Shown here piece after piece: positions 24,168 to 36,200 of a DNA stretch of 64,000 nt. The stretch is from Acorus gramineus (taxonomy: Eukaryota > Streptophyta > Magnoliopsida > Acorales > Acoraceae): contig CM060857.1 of assembly GCA_030737835.1 (NCBI GenBank), forward strand, positions 11,481,496 to 11,545,495, read 5' to 3'. The notes beneath the pieces are model-generated. The model saw only the letters and a program-made list of their open reading frames with translations, was not told where the DNA came from and searched no databases. The position numbers were made by a program, and so were the translations under genes. The number at the start of each line of letters is the position of its first letter. The first letter of the stretch is position 1.

Positions 24168-24776
24168 TCAGAACAGAAGGAAGCACAGCACAAAGCAACA
24201 GAAGAGGAAAACCGATATGAAATGCAGAGACTTCTCCTGCCTCCGCATCCTCGGACTGTCATCCCCTCCACCCAATAAGTGATGATGTCTCACTGGGTAG
24301 TAATTCAAACTGAAATTCGTGTTATTGCTTCCGAGCACCCATGGCAGCACGGCGATCGCCATCCCCCCAATCATCCCGGCCATCGGATGGATGACGCGTG
24401 GGTAGTCATAATTTGGGTGGTGAAGGCGGTGGTGGTTCGGTTCAACTGGTGCACTGGCTCGGGGACAGGGGGGCCTACGTGGGATTTCGAGGCTCTTCGC
24501 TCCTGAGCCACGGCTCGGGGAGGGGCTGTACCCTCTGCCGTAGAGGGGGACGAGGGTGGTCTGCGAGAGGGAGGCCTTGCACACGGGGCATTGGTGTTGG
24601 GCGGTCTCAAGACGGAGCCACTTGTAGATGCAGGGCCAGCAATAGAGGTGGCCGCAGAGGGTGACGACCGGGTCCTGCGCATGGTCCAGGCAGATGTTAC
24701 AGTCGAAGCAGCCGTTGATGGATGGCGATGGTGCAGCGCCTAGGACGTAGTTCTCTAATCTTGAATCTAAGGCCAT
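24168..24776 (-). CDS. RMA-type RING membrane-anchored E3 ubiquitin ligase
   Basis: Single coding exon, 202 residues, start ATG at 24776. A C3HC4 RING finger lies near the N-terminus, with ligands Cys26-x2-Cys29, Cys41, His43, Cys46-x2-Cys49 and Cys63-x2-Cys66. Its CNICLDHAQDPVVTLCGHLY block is typical of the RMA/RNF5 family. A Pro/His-rich linker follows. A hydrophobic stretch (about 183-202, SLHFISVFLFCCFVLCFLLF) forms the C-terminal end and fits a tail anchor in the ER membrane. Known family members ubiquitinate ER membrane proteins, including aquaporins, with ER-resident E2 enzymes. A further hydrophobic patch at about 132-147 (AGMIGGMAIAVLPWVL) matches the second conserved hydrophobic region of plant RMAs. 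The coding exon is GC-rich relative to its flanks. Which of RMA1-3 it corresponds to cannot be decided. Confidence 0.9.
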   Translation of the reverse strand: MALDSRLENYVLGAAPSPSINGCFDCNICLDHAQDPVVTLCGHLYCWPCIYKWLRLETAQHQCPVCKASLSQTTLVPLYGRGYSPSPSRGSGAKSLEIPRRPPCPRASAPVEPNHHRLHHPNYDYPRVIHPMAGMIGGMAIAVLPWVLGSNNTNFSLNYYPVRHHHLLGGGDDSPRMRRQEKSLHFISVFLFCCFVLCFLLF

Positions 24777-26900
24777 GCTGGTTTTGCTTGCTTTTAATGA
24801 ACCCTTTTGTTGGTTATCTCTCTATGGGTCAGTATTTGGAGGGTCCTTGGTAGCTGCAGATGAAAGAAAACATAGAGGGAGGAGATTAGTATGTGCTTTA
24901 GTGGAGATGATATAATAATGTCTCTGGCGTGTAACATAGGCATTGATTATTGCTGGGAAGACTTTAATGTCTATAGCTACTACAGTACTACTTGGTGGTG
25001 GGTCTCACTAAAGTGAAAACAAAGGAAAAACACCCCTCAGCAAACGACCACCACCACCACTAAAAACAGCCCTCTGTGTGTGGGGTTGGTTCTAAATATA
25101 AAGAACAGTTGACCAATCAGAGGCTTGTATAGGTAGGTTTAAAAATATTGACTGTATGTGTAAGTGCAATAAAATCGACAAAGAGCTGCTATAATAGTCT
25201 TTTTTAGCAATTCTTTAATACTTGTTTTGATTGAATGGATCGGATTGAATACTCATATACAGTTCATATCATTGGTTGCCTCTGCATTGAAGAGATAAAG
25301 ACAGTGCCAAAAGTCATGCATCTTCAATTTCAAATATAATTACTATTACAATATTCAGAGACAATGACACCTGACACAAATGCTATAAAACAAAAGTTAT
25401 AAAATATGAGGTACCTCGCAGGAATATAGAAAAGCTGTTTTAAAAGGGGAGGTTGAAGCAGACATTGGAGCATAAAAAACAAGAGAGATGGATGACATAT
25501 GAGGTTATCACGTCCCAACAAATACACAAGCACACATGGTATGACAGGAAAACCTTATCTGAAGAATGGCATCTACTCAATTACAAAGTGTATGGCTAAG
25601 GCTAGATAGTGGAAAACAACAAATTTTAAAATTTAGCTTTTCACTTTTGAAATTATTCTCAGAAACATACATTTGTAAATTCTTGAAAACCTATTTTCAT
25701 AATTGTAACTAAAAACTGTTATTTTTTTTTTCTTTCTTTAAAAGCTGAGATCATTTAGGACATTTGATAACACGTTTGGGTTTCCCTGAGAAAAACAAGT
25801 TCACTAACAGTTTATTTTTATGAGTAACATTGGTTATGCATTTGGGTATAAAAAAACAATTATCATTAAACAAGACAATTGTGTCTGAATTGTGCAAAAA
25901 TCATAGCATGCGCATTTATGAATAAGCAATACAATGGCCCTTGTATTTAGTCCAATACAATCATTTTATTAAAAAAAAAAAAATCTTATGGAGTCGAATG
26001 ATTCATGTGTTCATTGTATAATCAAATACAAACATTGTTGATCATTGGGTGCGCATGATTCGTGTCTTTGGCTCTCTAACAAGAGGTTTTGGTTATTCAA
26101 ATCTGGCAGCACCTAACGCGCCTGTGGTACAAAAAAACAAAACAAGGGTCTAAATAGAAGATTGTGGATCTTGTAGGTCTTGTTTAATCACCATTGAAGA
26201 ATCAATCAAACAGAACATACAAGTCTTCATAAAATAAAATTGGAAGGAATTCAGTTGTAATCATCCATAGCTTCAAAAAAAACAGATCAGATATTCTTGG
26301 CCATCTGATTGTATATTAAAGGCTAAAGCTTTATGAATCCAAAAAAAAAAAAAAAAAACACACATGACAAAACACAAAACTGTACCCAAAAAAGCTCTGA
26401 CATGTATCTGATCCTCTTTTTCTTTATTGATGAGGCATAAAAAATAAAAAAAATTCACAAAACCGGACAAAAAAAGAACATGTTTTCTTTCTCTTCTTCA
26501 TCTCCGGCGAATCTCTCAACACGTTAAATTACACTATCCAATAGAGAAATCTCTGAAAGCGAATAAGCGATGATTCCGAAAAATCAGCCACAATTGACCC
26601 CCCCCCCCCAAAAAAAAAAAATCAATTTCAGTGAAAGAAGAAACAATAGAGACAAAAAACGCACTCCAAATAACAAAAAATTGAACCGATGAACACACAC
26701 ATAGAAACAATTCAAACAAATACGAACGGTTCATCAATCCATTACGTGAAAAAGAGAGAGACTCACCGATTGAATTCAAACTATGATTCGAAAGGCTTCT
26801 GCTTCAGCGGGGCATTCAACAGCGAAACCGATGACGTGAAAAAGAGAGCAATTTTTAAAGAGAGATTCGAGTCTTTCGAGTCTCTGAAAGAGAAGGAGGT
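24777..26900 (-). other. Probable spliced 5' untranslated region of the RMA gene
   Basis: On the minus strand a strong acceptor (TTTTCTTTCATCTGCAG, ending at 24854) precedes 77 bases of leader. About 1.9 kb further upstream there is a strong donor AATCG|GTGAGT (exon edge 26767), below a TATA-like element. This suggests a leader exon at about 26767-26900 and an intron at 24854-26766. It is inferred from splice signals only; no transcript evidence is available. Confidence 0.5.
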
Positions 26901-26926
26901 GATGTGGAGAGGAGCCATGGCTGGGG

Positions 26927-26988
26927 TTTTATATGGACTTTCTATGCACGATTTACGAGGAGGGGCTGACGTATCAAATTCTCACGTG
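26927..26988 (-). promoter_or_regulatory. Candidate RMA promoter: TATA box and G-box
   Basis: The minus strand reads TATAAAA at 26933-26927, about 30 bases ahead of the proposed leader exon. A CACGTG G-box lies at 26983-26988, near a TGACGTAT bZIP-like site at about 26968. Positions fit a core promoter; factor binding is inferred. Confidence 0.4.
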
Positions 26989-29583
26989 CGAGTTCGCTCG
27001 TGCGGTTGGGGTCCTGGTCCGGGTCCGGATTGGCGGATTCTTTGATGAGCCGATTCGAAACCGTCCATTTGGTGGACCTTTTTTTCGGATGGGCGCGTGA
27101 TAAGAGTCCATTTTCGTGGCATTTTTTTTTGGCTTTTCCATGGTACGATCTCTATTGGACTTTTCTGATACGACAAGTTAGAGAAACCGTTTCTGATTAT
27201 TATTGAAGTTCTTTTATTGTGGATAGTTGCTATAAAGTCCAACCCATAATTGTGCTTTTTATTTTGGTCCCTCCTCCCTATACTACAAGTTCACACAGTA
27301 ATTTATTCAATCTTTAAATACCGACTAAAATAAAACAAAATAAACGGACCCATACGTATGGGGTCTTCAAAAAGCCCGGCCCGTTTTCAGGGAGGGCCGG
27401 GCTCAGGCCTGGTTCTGGGCCCGTGGGCCGCAGGCACGCTCGAATTGGACCAGTTCGGGTAGGCCCGCCCACAGGCCAGGCCCGTAGGCTCATGAGAGAC
27501 AATCCAATAAATGAGTAACATGTGATTTTTATTTGAATTGTGATTGAATTATACAAATTATTGACATTTGTGCAGGTGCCAATCTAGTTAGATACATGCA
27601 TTCCAAATCCCCAAACTCCACTGTCATCCCAGACGCCTCCTTCAACCGCTCCCACACTCCCCGGACCAGAGGGTATGAAGTGAACAAATGATCCATTGTC
27701 GTACATCTTAAAACTATTTAAGTTTTTACTTGGCATTATAACATGATTTTATTATAGAAAATCAAACATTATATTCAATTAATAACTTTTCGTGAATAAA
27801 GAACCGACTTATTTAATCAACTCGTAGCCAAACTTTAAAAACAAAAAATTGGTTCAACAAGTGGGTTGATTGGTATTTAGTGGTTTTTTATTATCGGATT
27901 TTAAGGGTAAATCAAATTGAAATTAATATTGGGGAAGATTCAACCGATTCAACTGGTTGAGTTGGGTTTAAGAACTATTAGGGACAATCTCTTTAAAACT
28001 CCAAATGTTTTAGATTTTAATTTTAATGCATATACTTGTATAATAAAATATATAATTTTACAAAAAAAAAAGAAGAAGATACTGTGTACTTAAATGAAAC
28101 AAATGCAAATATTTTCATATATTTTTAATATGGTATATACTGTGTAACCTGTTCGGGCAGCAAAAAGGAATGGAAAATTTCGGCTCAATTCAAATTTATA
28201 ATCTCAAACACAGTCCGCTCATTTGTTAAATTTTTTATTATATCTTAACTAATGAGGTATATAACTCGATTAATTGAATGATATCATTGATAAAAAATAA
28301 AAAAAAATTAACGAGTTATACATCTTATTACAATAAGTGAATGAGACCAATAAGATATATAAAATTATATTTAAAACTATAAAAAAAATTGAGTACAACA
28401 ACACCCAAAAAGAATGATAGGAATGCTAACACTATGTGCATTAACACTCTTTGTTTTTCATGGTGTAAACACAGCCATGTGAGGGTGGAGGTGGAGAAAA
28501 AGTGTGGCCGGTGGAGATTGGGATATTTATTTAAGGGAGATATATTTAATAGATGAAAGAAAATGGGAACCTTGTGTCAATAGATGTCTTGTGTGACCTA
28601 CCAAACATTCAATAGTGTATATAATATAAATTAAGTGCTTGATGAAGTTTTGGTGGCCCGTCGACTTCGAACTCGTTCTTTATTGAGGTAAAAAAGGGAA
28701 TGTATTGTATTACAAATGAAAAGTGGAAATATGGGATGGAATTGAATGTAATTACGTGTTTGTTGAAACTATTAAAATAGACGTTTTGTGTTTTTTATTT
28801 GTTTATAATAAATTGATGAGGGAGGATGCCGGAGGAGGCCGAAAAGGGAAAGAAAGAGATGTCAGGGAGGGGGTGAAGGTGAGCCACGGTCATAAATTCA
28901 TCATATAAAATGAATCCATTTATATATTCACGATTTGATATATTTTATAACCGTTTGATTTTAATTGTGATGATGTAACAATCCCACAATAAAAATCAAG
29001 TATGATAAAAAAAAAAAAAAAAAACAAATAATCCAAACCAATGAACGACACGCAGAGAGTAGGGCGGGAAAGGGGAGGGGGAAGAGAGAGAGTGAGAGAG
29101 AGAGAGGCAGGAAGGGGATTGACATTACATTTATCATATTTATTTTGTTGTAAATGTATTTGAACATTATATGCATTGTATTTTTGAAATTTTTTTGTTT
29201 TTATGCAGTTTATATTTTTCATTAAAGTTAAGTTACATTCCAAAAATATTTGAACGATGTACTATACTTCTTGGTTTATTTGTGTTTCTCAACAATATTT
29301 GTTTTTCCTTGAAATTCAGTTACATTCCAAATGTATTTGATCATTATATGCATTATATTTTATATTTTTTTGTGTTAAACAATTTTTTTTTTTGAAGTCA
29401 AATACATTTTGAAATGTATCTGAATTAAAAAAAAAAAGGTGGAGGTCGAAGGAGGTGGAGGCCAGAGGAGGACTCGAAAGGTCGCTGAAACACCTCTCAT
29501 ATGATAGAGGGTGGTGAGAGGAATCCAATGGCGGCGACGCCGATCACCGAAGATGAGGATGCCGGCCAGAATGAATTTTTGAA
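26989..29583. other. Intergenic sequence with a GC-rich GGCCCGG-type relic
   Basis: At about 27372-27495 there is a patch of GGCCCG/CGGGCC words in both orientations, like a degraded relative of the other oligonucleotide-rich hAT-like elements, but no termini remain. A purine-rich GA tract lies at about 29070-29115. No gene is supported. Confidence 0.4.
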
Positions 29584-29591
29584 GTGACAGA

Positions 29592-30073
29592 TAGGAGTGG
29601 TAAACGAGCTGAACGAGCCGAGCTTTGACCTGCTCAGGCTCGGCTCGTTTAGTATCAGGCTTGACTCGGGCTCGGCTCACCTCTGGAACGAGCTTCATTT
29701 TGTGTTCAAGCTCGACTCGTTGGGCTCGTGAAAAGCTCGGTTGAAGCTCGGCTCGGCTCGTTTGTTAAACAAGCCAAGCTGAAGCTCGAATCAAGGCTCG
29801 GCTCGAGCTCGTTTAGTTAAAAAAAATCTTGTTTAGCATTTGAGAAGTCACATTTCACAAATCACAACACCTTATACATATGAAAGTAACATAAGCTCGG
29901 GCTCGGGCTCGACTCGTTCACCTTTTTTCAATTAAGTAAAAGGTCGTCTAAGCTCGGGCTCGGCTCGTTTACAAACCGAGCTTTAAAAATTATTCAAGCT
30001 CAGCTCGTTTGTCTAATCGAACGAGCTTTAACCGAGCCGAGCCTGAGTTACTCTGCTCGTTTACCAGCTCCTA
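29592..30073. mobile_element. hAT-like MITE built of GAGCCGAGC motifs, copy 2
   Basis: A 482-bp element flanked by a perfect 8-bp duplication GTGACAGA (29584-29591 and 30074-30081). Termini: TAGGAGTGGTAAACGAGC and, in complement, TAGGAGCTGGTAAACGAGC. The interior is homologous to 21069-21524, inverted, and consists largely of CTCGGCTCG-type words in both orientations. The perfect duplication suggests a younger insertion than copy 1. Confidence 0.87.
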
Positions 30074-30081
30074 GTGACAGA

Positions 30082-31704
30082 TGACTTAGGAGTGCTGTAA
30101 TGTGAGAGGGTTAAGGAGGGAGTGTTATATTGGAGCAAAAAATTCAAATATAAAGAAAGTGTAATATTGTCTTTGTCATTTTTACCATTTTAAAAATCAA
30201 ACAGGAAACTCCTATGAGATAATAACACTTATTGAATCTTTTCAATGAGATCTACATTTTGGAGTCCATATTGCACGACTCTATATATACTCTTTTTCAG
30301 CCTAATTCCCATCCACCCATGTTTTATTTTTTAAAAATAAGTCCACAAATGTTTATATAAAAAAAATAACACTCCCGTGAATTGCATGATTACTAATTCA
30401 AAAACATTTGAAATTTTTAAGAATTGAAATTGAGTCTGGGCAACAGATAAACACTGTGATAACAACACAAATGCACGACTTCAAGAAATTAGAACCCATC
30501 ATCCTTTTTTTAGGGGCAGTACATCTTACAATATACCTGACATGATCAAACTTTTATTCTATGGGGGGGTGGACAGTATGACCTGAGGCACAGGGGAAAG
30601 TCATTGTCATGCTGAGAAACCATGGGCTCTTTCGCCAGAAAATCAGCATATTCAGAAACAGATAAAAGAGTAGTGACATCAGAGAATCACATGGCTGGCT
30701 TTGCATTGGAGGAGAGGTTCATCAAAAAATCAAGCACTGTGTGATAGTGTGAAGTGTCATCATCATTAATTTATCCAATTGTCTTCTTACTAGGCAGAAT
30801 TTCTGAAGCAGTCCCATTTCTATCTATCATTTCGCACCAGATTCCATGAACCCAATTAGTCAGTTACAACAAACACCAAACAAATACGACAAACACCCCC
30901 TCTTATATCCTAGGTCACAGACTCACAGGAAATATATTTTTAAACAAATCCAAATCACTTAGTACGTCACATGCAATCTTCATCCTCATGAAATGGATAA
31001 ATTTAGAATTTATTGATGCTATGTTTTATGAAGATACATGCAATCTTCATCCTCATCAAATGAATAAATATAGAATTTATTGATACTATGTTTTATGAAT
31101 ATACATGTTTTATTATACACATAATAAAAAAAATCAAAACCTACAAAGACTACAAGTGATACCATCTACTATCTCTTAACATTAATCCAAATGTGAACGA
31201 TTACTCCACAATCCACCCTCAAAATTTAGGTGGGGTGAATGATAGGGAAAATAAAAGGGAGGGAGGTCAGGAAGGAGAGAAAGAGAGACAGAGGAGGCAA
31301 CGGCCAACAACGTAGGAGGGGAAGAGAGAGAGTGGCAGGCCAGGGAGGTGGGTAACGACACGGCGTGGCATTGGGGGGAGGGTGGTGGCGGAGGTTAGGG
31401 GAAGACAATGTGGGGCACGGGAAGGAGGGAGAGGGAGGACCGCTGCCCGTGTCCACCCATTTTTATTGGGGTGGGAACCCCATAAACTGGGGTGGAAGTA
31501 ACCGCCCCCCATTCCAAATGACATTACACGCCATTCGCTGTTAAAAAATGTCTTCCAAAGTATCACACTGCAAAAACTCTCAAGAAAGTTTTATTTTTAA
31601 GCTCAATCATACAGAAGTCAATTCTTATGTCATCCTTTAAACAGATAAATATCACAAAAATTTTGACTGATGGCTGCCTAAGGGGGCTACTATTTAATTT
31701 AATA
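30082..31704. other. Intergenic sequence
   Basis: No gene supported. It contains a diverged pair of direct repeats near 30990-31105 (ATGCAATCTTCATCCTCATC words) and a purine-rich block at 31250-31440. That block creates proline/serine-rich false frames on the minus strand. Confidence 0.45.
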
Positions 31705-32943
31705 GATTTTTATTTTTAAATCCATGTAAACTATGTTATTTAATGATCAATCCTTCTCTGTATTTTTTTTAAATTCCTAACTTCAAATGCTAATTTCGTT
31801 ATTAGTCCCCATGTCAAACGTCCGTTGAATACCGTTAGTTTGTGATATGAGATTTTTATATTTAAGTAATTGTAAACTATATTATTTAGTGATCAGTTCT
31901 TTCTTTAATTTTTTTTATGATACGATGGTGTACATTGCCAAACGTTTGTATGATTTTTTCATTGTTGAAGTTTGATTTAAAATAATTTTTTGTTGATTGA
32001 AAATTATGAAATACCAGATTAGATATTTTGAGTGTGTTTAAAATTTTAAATTTATAAATTTAGATTTCATTTAAACATTGAAGGTAGGTTTCGAGATTTT
32101 AAATTAGATACCAAATTAAAAAATTTAGATGTCATTTAGATGAGTTTTTCTTCATTAGAAATTTTAGATGCTATTACATTTTAAATTAGATATTCATGAA
32201 GGATCCAGGATTTTTCCTACGCCATTGCAAATCATAATTAATTTGAAGTATCAAATGATGGAAGTTGAAGATAGGACGAATAAGAAAATCGATATCGTAA
32301 TTATAAAAATGTTAAAAATGGTTTACAAGGACCTAAAAATAAAAAATATAAAGAAGGGATGAATCGATCACTAAATAACATTGTTTACAGGAAGTTAAAA
32401 ATAAAAATTCCAAAGGTAGTTTAGGAATTTCAACTATCCGTCATCCCAAACAAACAGACGTTTGATGGATGGACTAATAACGTAATAGCGTTTAAAGTTG
32501 GAGACTTAAAATGAAATATGAAGTATAAAAAAGGGATGAATCGATCACTAAATAACATTGTTTACAGGAACTTAAAAATAAAAATTCCAAAGGTAGTTTA
32601 GGAATTTCAACTATCCGTCATCCCAAACAAACAGACGTTTGATGGATGGACTAATAACGTAATAGCGTTTAAAGTTGGAGACTTAAAATGAAATATGAAG
32701 TATAAAGAAGGGATGAATCGATCACTAAATAACATTGTTTACAGGAACTTAAAAATAAAAATTCCAAAGGTAGTTTAGGAATTTCAACTATCCGTCATCC
32801 CAAACAAACGGACGTTTGATGGATGGACTAATAACGTAATAGCGTTTAAAGTTGGAGACTTAAAATGAAATATGAAGAAGGGAAAAATCGATCACTAAAT
32901 ACCATAAAATAACATACTTCACATGAACTTAAAAATAAAAATC
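31705..32943. repeat. Inverted-arm repeat with 177-bp tandem units
   Basis: The right arm has three near-identical 177-bp units (anchors GATGAATCGATCAC at 32358, 32535 and 32712) plus a partial fourth starting near 32882. The left arm (31705-31920) carries about 1.4 diverged units in inverse orientation. Both ends carry GATTTTTATTTTTAA facing inward. The structure fits a transposon with tandemly amplified subterminal arms. No transposase and no clear target duplication are present. Confidence 0.65.
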
Positions 32944-33226
32944 GAACCATTAGTCTTGAAGACTGATAATGGAATACAACAAGATGATCAACAAAGCTTT
33001 TACATGGTTCTTATAATATAATCACTGTTGCGTCCACAACATTTCACCTGATTTTCTTTGAAGGACAACAAAAACATTACAAAGTATTTACACATGGAAG
33101 CAAGATATAACAATCAGCAGGACAAAAAAACTAAATGCAAAAGATTTTTAAAGAGGCAACAATCCTTATTGAAAACCACTTGAACTGTGCTCGCGAAAAG
33201 AGAGATATAAACAGATGATCATTTGC
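32944..33226 (-). other. 3' flank of the thioredoxin gene
   Basis: AT-rich, presumed 3' untranslated region of thioredoxin m. No defined poly(A) signal was chosen. Confidence 0.4.
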
Positions 33227-36200
33227 TTACCATTCGAAGAACTTTTCGATGCTAGCAGTCAGTGTAGCTTTGGGCACAGCCCCAATAACCGCATCTTTCT
33301 TCTCGCCATTTTTGAATATCATTATAGTGGGGATGCTACGAATTCCATATTGAGTTGCTATATCTGGGCTTTCGTCTGTGTTCAGTTTGAAACACTTCAG
33401 TTTGCCCTCGTATTCCTTTGACAATTCTCCGATAGTAGGACGGATCATGCGGCAGGGTCCACACCAAGGTGCCCAGAACTCGACGAGCACTAGATTACCC
33501 TCCATGACGAGAGACTGCCATGTGGACTGTGTCACGTCAGGGACTGCATTCCAGCAAAAAATGACATTCCATCAGAACGTAAAAGAAGAAAATCAAATCA
33601 GTAGTACAAGAAACAATATCTATGATAACAGAGGAGTAGGGAAAATCGTCATGCAGCAATTACATACTGTTTGGTATAAAGTAGACACATCAATAAACAT
33701 TGCAAAATCTTCACATCAATAAACTGAATGTTGAGGATTGATATGGTATAAGACAAATTTGCTTGACTATAAACATGAACCAGAGGAATATTGGTCAGCC
33801 TAAAATTTCTTTTGGTTGCCTTAGAAGAATTAAAAGTTTTTTTGCTACAAACATAAAAAACAGTGTCGAGTATAGTGTGTTCTGTGTTCAAGCAGGACTA
33901 ACTTATCCTTATAAATTACCTTATGAGTTGTTATTACTAGACATATTATTAGAATAAGTCAACTCTTGCTACCATAAAAAATAAGGACATATTAATGCAT
34001 CCAGGGGATGGAGCAAAAAAAATTGCTGTGAATTTGGGGGGGGATGGACAAAACTTTAGAATCAGTGTGAGGGAAAGGAGTAGGCAGGCATAAATAATAT
34101 AAATTCAATAAGGCGCAATTAAAAAAGCCTACCCATTTAAGGGGTGAATATACAGATTTCCAAAGCTTTTGGTGGGTGGGTGGGGTTTTTTAATGCATCA
34201 AATGATAAGAGAATGTAAGCAGCAGTAATTTTACTAATCCCCGAAGCAATCGATAGGAACGAGATACAAGACGAAGAAGACTAATTTCAGCGGAAGTAGA
34301 TCAGTAAAAATAGACCAACAAATTAACATCAATAATAGCTTCTTCTCAATCTATCAGTCATGCTTTTATTTCTCTTCATAAATCCCCATCCAAAGTCATT
34401 GCAACAATAAATCTATTATTTTTCTAACTACAATAATTATTTCTCACCATGACCCACTCAAACTTTGACTCATGTAAAGTTACGAACCGCATTTTTATGT
34501 TTCGATTCTGGAACCCGATTTTCTACTATAATGAAATTTTGGTGGTACTGTTCCAAAACTTCCAAAACAAAAAAAAGACCAAACCAAATGAAATTCCGTG
34601 TCTTCCCCTTTTATTTGTCTATGCCTATACTTTCACCATACAAGACTCTCCTTTTTCTATTTTGGCACTTTCACCATACAAGATCAAACTAAATGAATTT
34701 GCACATGGGTAAACACACACAAACACATGGTACAATGATAATCAGTGTTCTAAAAATCCTTTCTAGACCCCGATTAATCCATCGCCTAGGCCTAGGCGGG
34801 TTCAACCTGCAATACTTAGCACCTAGCCGCCTTTCTGATTAATCACTAGTAGACTTATAAGCTATTAAGTTGTCTTATGCATTACACATATTAATTAATT
34901 TTTGTATATTATCCCTAATGCTTATATTATAAATTTTGTTTTGATGTTACTTTGTTATTATTTTATAATTTAAAATGTCAACTATTATATATACAACATG
35001 TATATATGTATTATATTTATTAATTTAAAAAGTCATTGATTAATCCCTGATTGATCCCGCTCACCAATTAATCACTGGTCGGTCACCACCTGCCTGATTA
35101 GCGCTTGGCATGTTTTACAACATTGATGATAATTATCAGAAATTGCTAACATGCCCAAACTCGAAACTTTCTCAGAATTCGAAAGATTTTAGCGCATCTT
35201 TTACTGTGAAACAATTAAATTGTAGTCGAAAACATCACTTAGATATCCGACCAAGCATGCAACATGTCGTGGATCCAAAAACTTCAATCATCACCCAACA
35301 CACTCCATCAAAACAGTAACGCATTTTTATAAATTCCAATATATAAACACGGTTGTTTAGAAATTGTCCCCCTGCTCTGGTTTCATGGTGAAGTCCTTTT
35401 ATATAAAGCTCAATAAGCATCTCTCTCATGACATTCCCACCATTTGAATTAACTGTCAAATTTGAGGTTTGCTTGCCCCGTGGAAGATGCAATGCTTTGT
35501 GTGGATTGTCAACCTTGACACGGTCCTCACCAAAATCAACCAATTGAAACGGGCGCAAGACGAAAATGGTACTTATGATCTTTGCGGAAGGGAGGAAGAA
35601 ACAAGCGCCCTTTTAGAGTTTGGATTTAAGAGAGGGTTGGATTGGCCTTAGGGTAGTGTTCATTTAGAGATATTTAAGGCATGTGGATCATCCATAAGAG
35701 ACGTAAAAGACGCGACCATAACAATCTTGCAATATTTCAATGACTCGTTCCACATAAGGTGTGTTAAGAGTATATGGTTGACGCACAACAAATGTCTATT
35801 TCAACCAAGAGAATATACGAGGAGAATACGTGGGCAGCAATTTCCTCCATGCTTAAAAGTTGAGTTATCATGCTTCTTGGTGAGGCAACACCAACCACAA
35901 GGGTAATGCAAGGTTCGAGTAGTTTGGAGTTGCGAATATTCTTGTGATCAGGTTGTATTGTTTTGGAGGAAATTCTTTTTTAATTTTCTTTTTTGATCTT
36001 TGTTCGAAGTTCCTCAGGGGGCTATCTATTAATAAGATCACACCTACAATTTTCTCCCAAAAAATTTCTTTCTTGCTCTTCCATCACTAAGACACCAAAA
36101 TAGGGCATGCCCTGTGAGATGCTTCAAAATGGTATTACTAATGTCATATCGAACATCTTGTATGGAACAAAATATGCAACTTCTACAAGGTATTTCAATA

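Noticed and set aside
26689-27045. 118-codon plus-strand frame opposite the RMA upstream region
   Set aside because: It lies across the proposed RMA leader exon and promoter on the other strand, opens only with low-complexity codons and has no recognisable domain.
31226-31566. Pro/Ser-rich minus-strand frames
   Set aside because: They arise from a GGGAGG/GAGA purine-rich block and show no domain or exon structure.
32340-32900. Possible CRISPR-like array
   Set aside because: The 177-bp units are directly joined with no spacers, and the host is a plant.
33227-33535. Thioredoxin as a single-exon gene starting at 33535
   Set aside because: The apparent start is GTG, not ATG, and the frame continues upstream to an AG acceptor. 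Joining in phase 1 to the transit-peptide exon at 38678-38948 gives a complete m-type thioredoxin.
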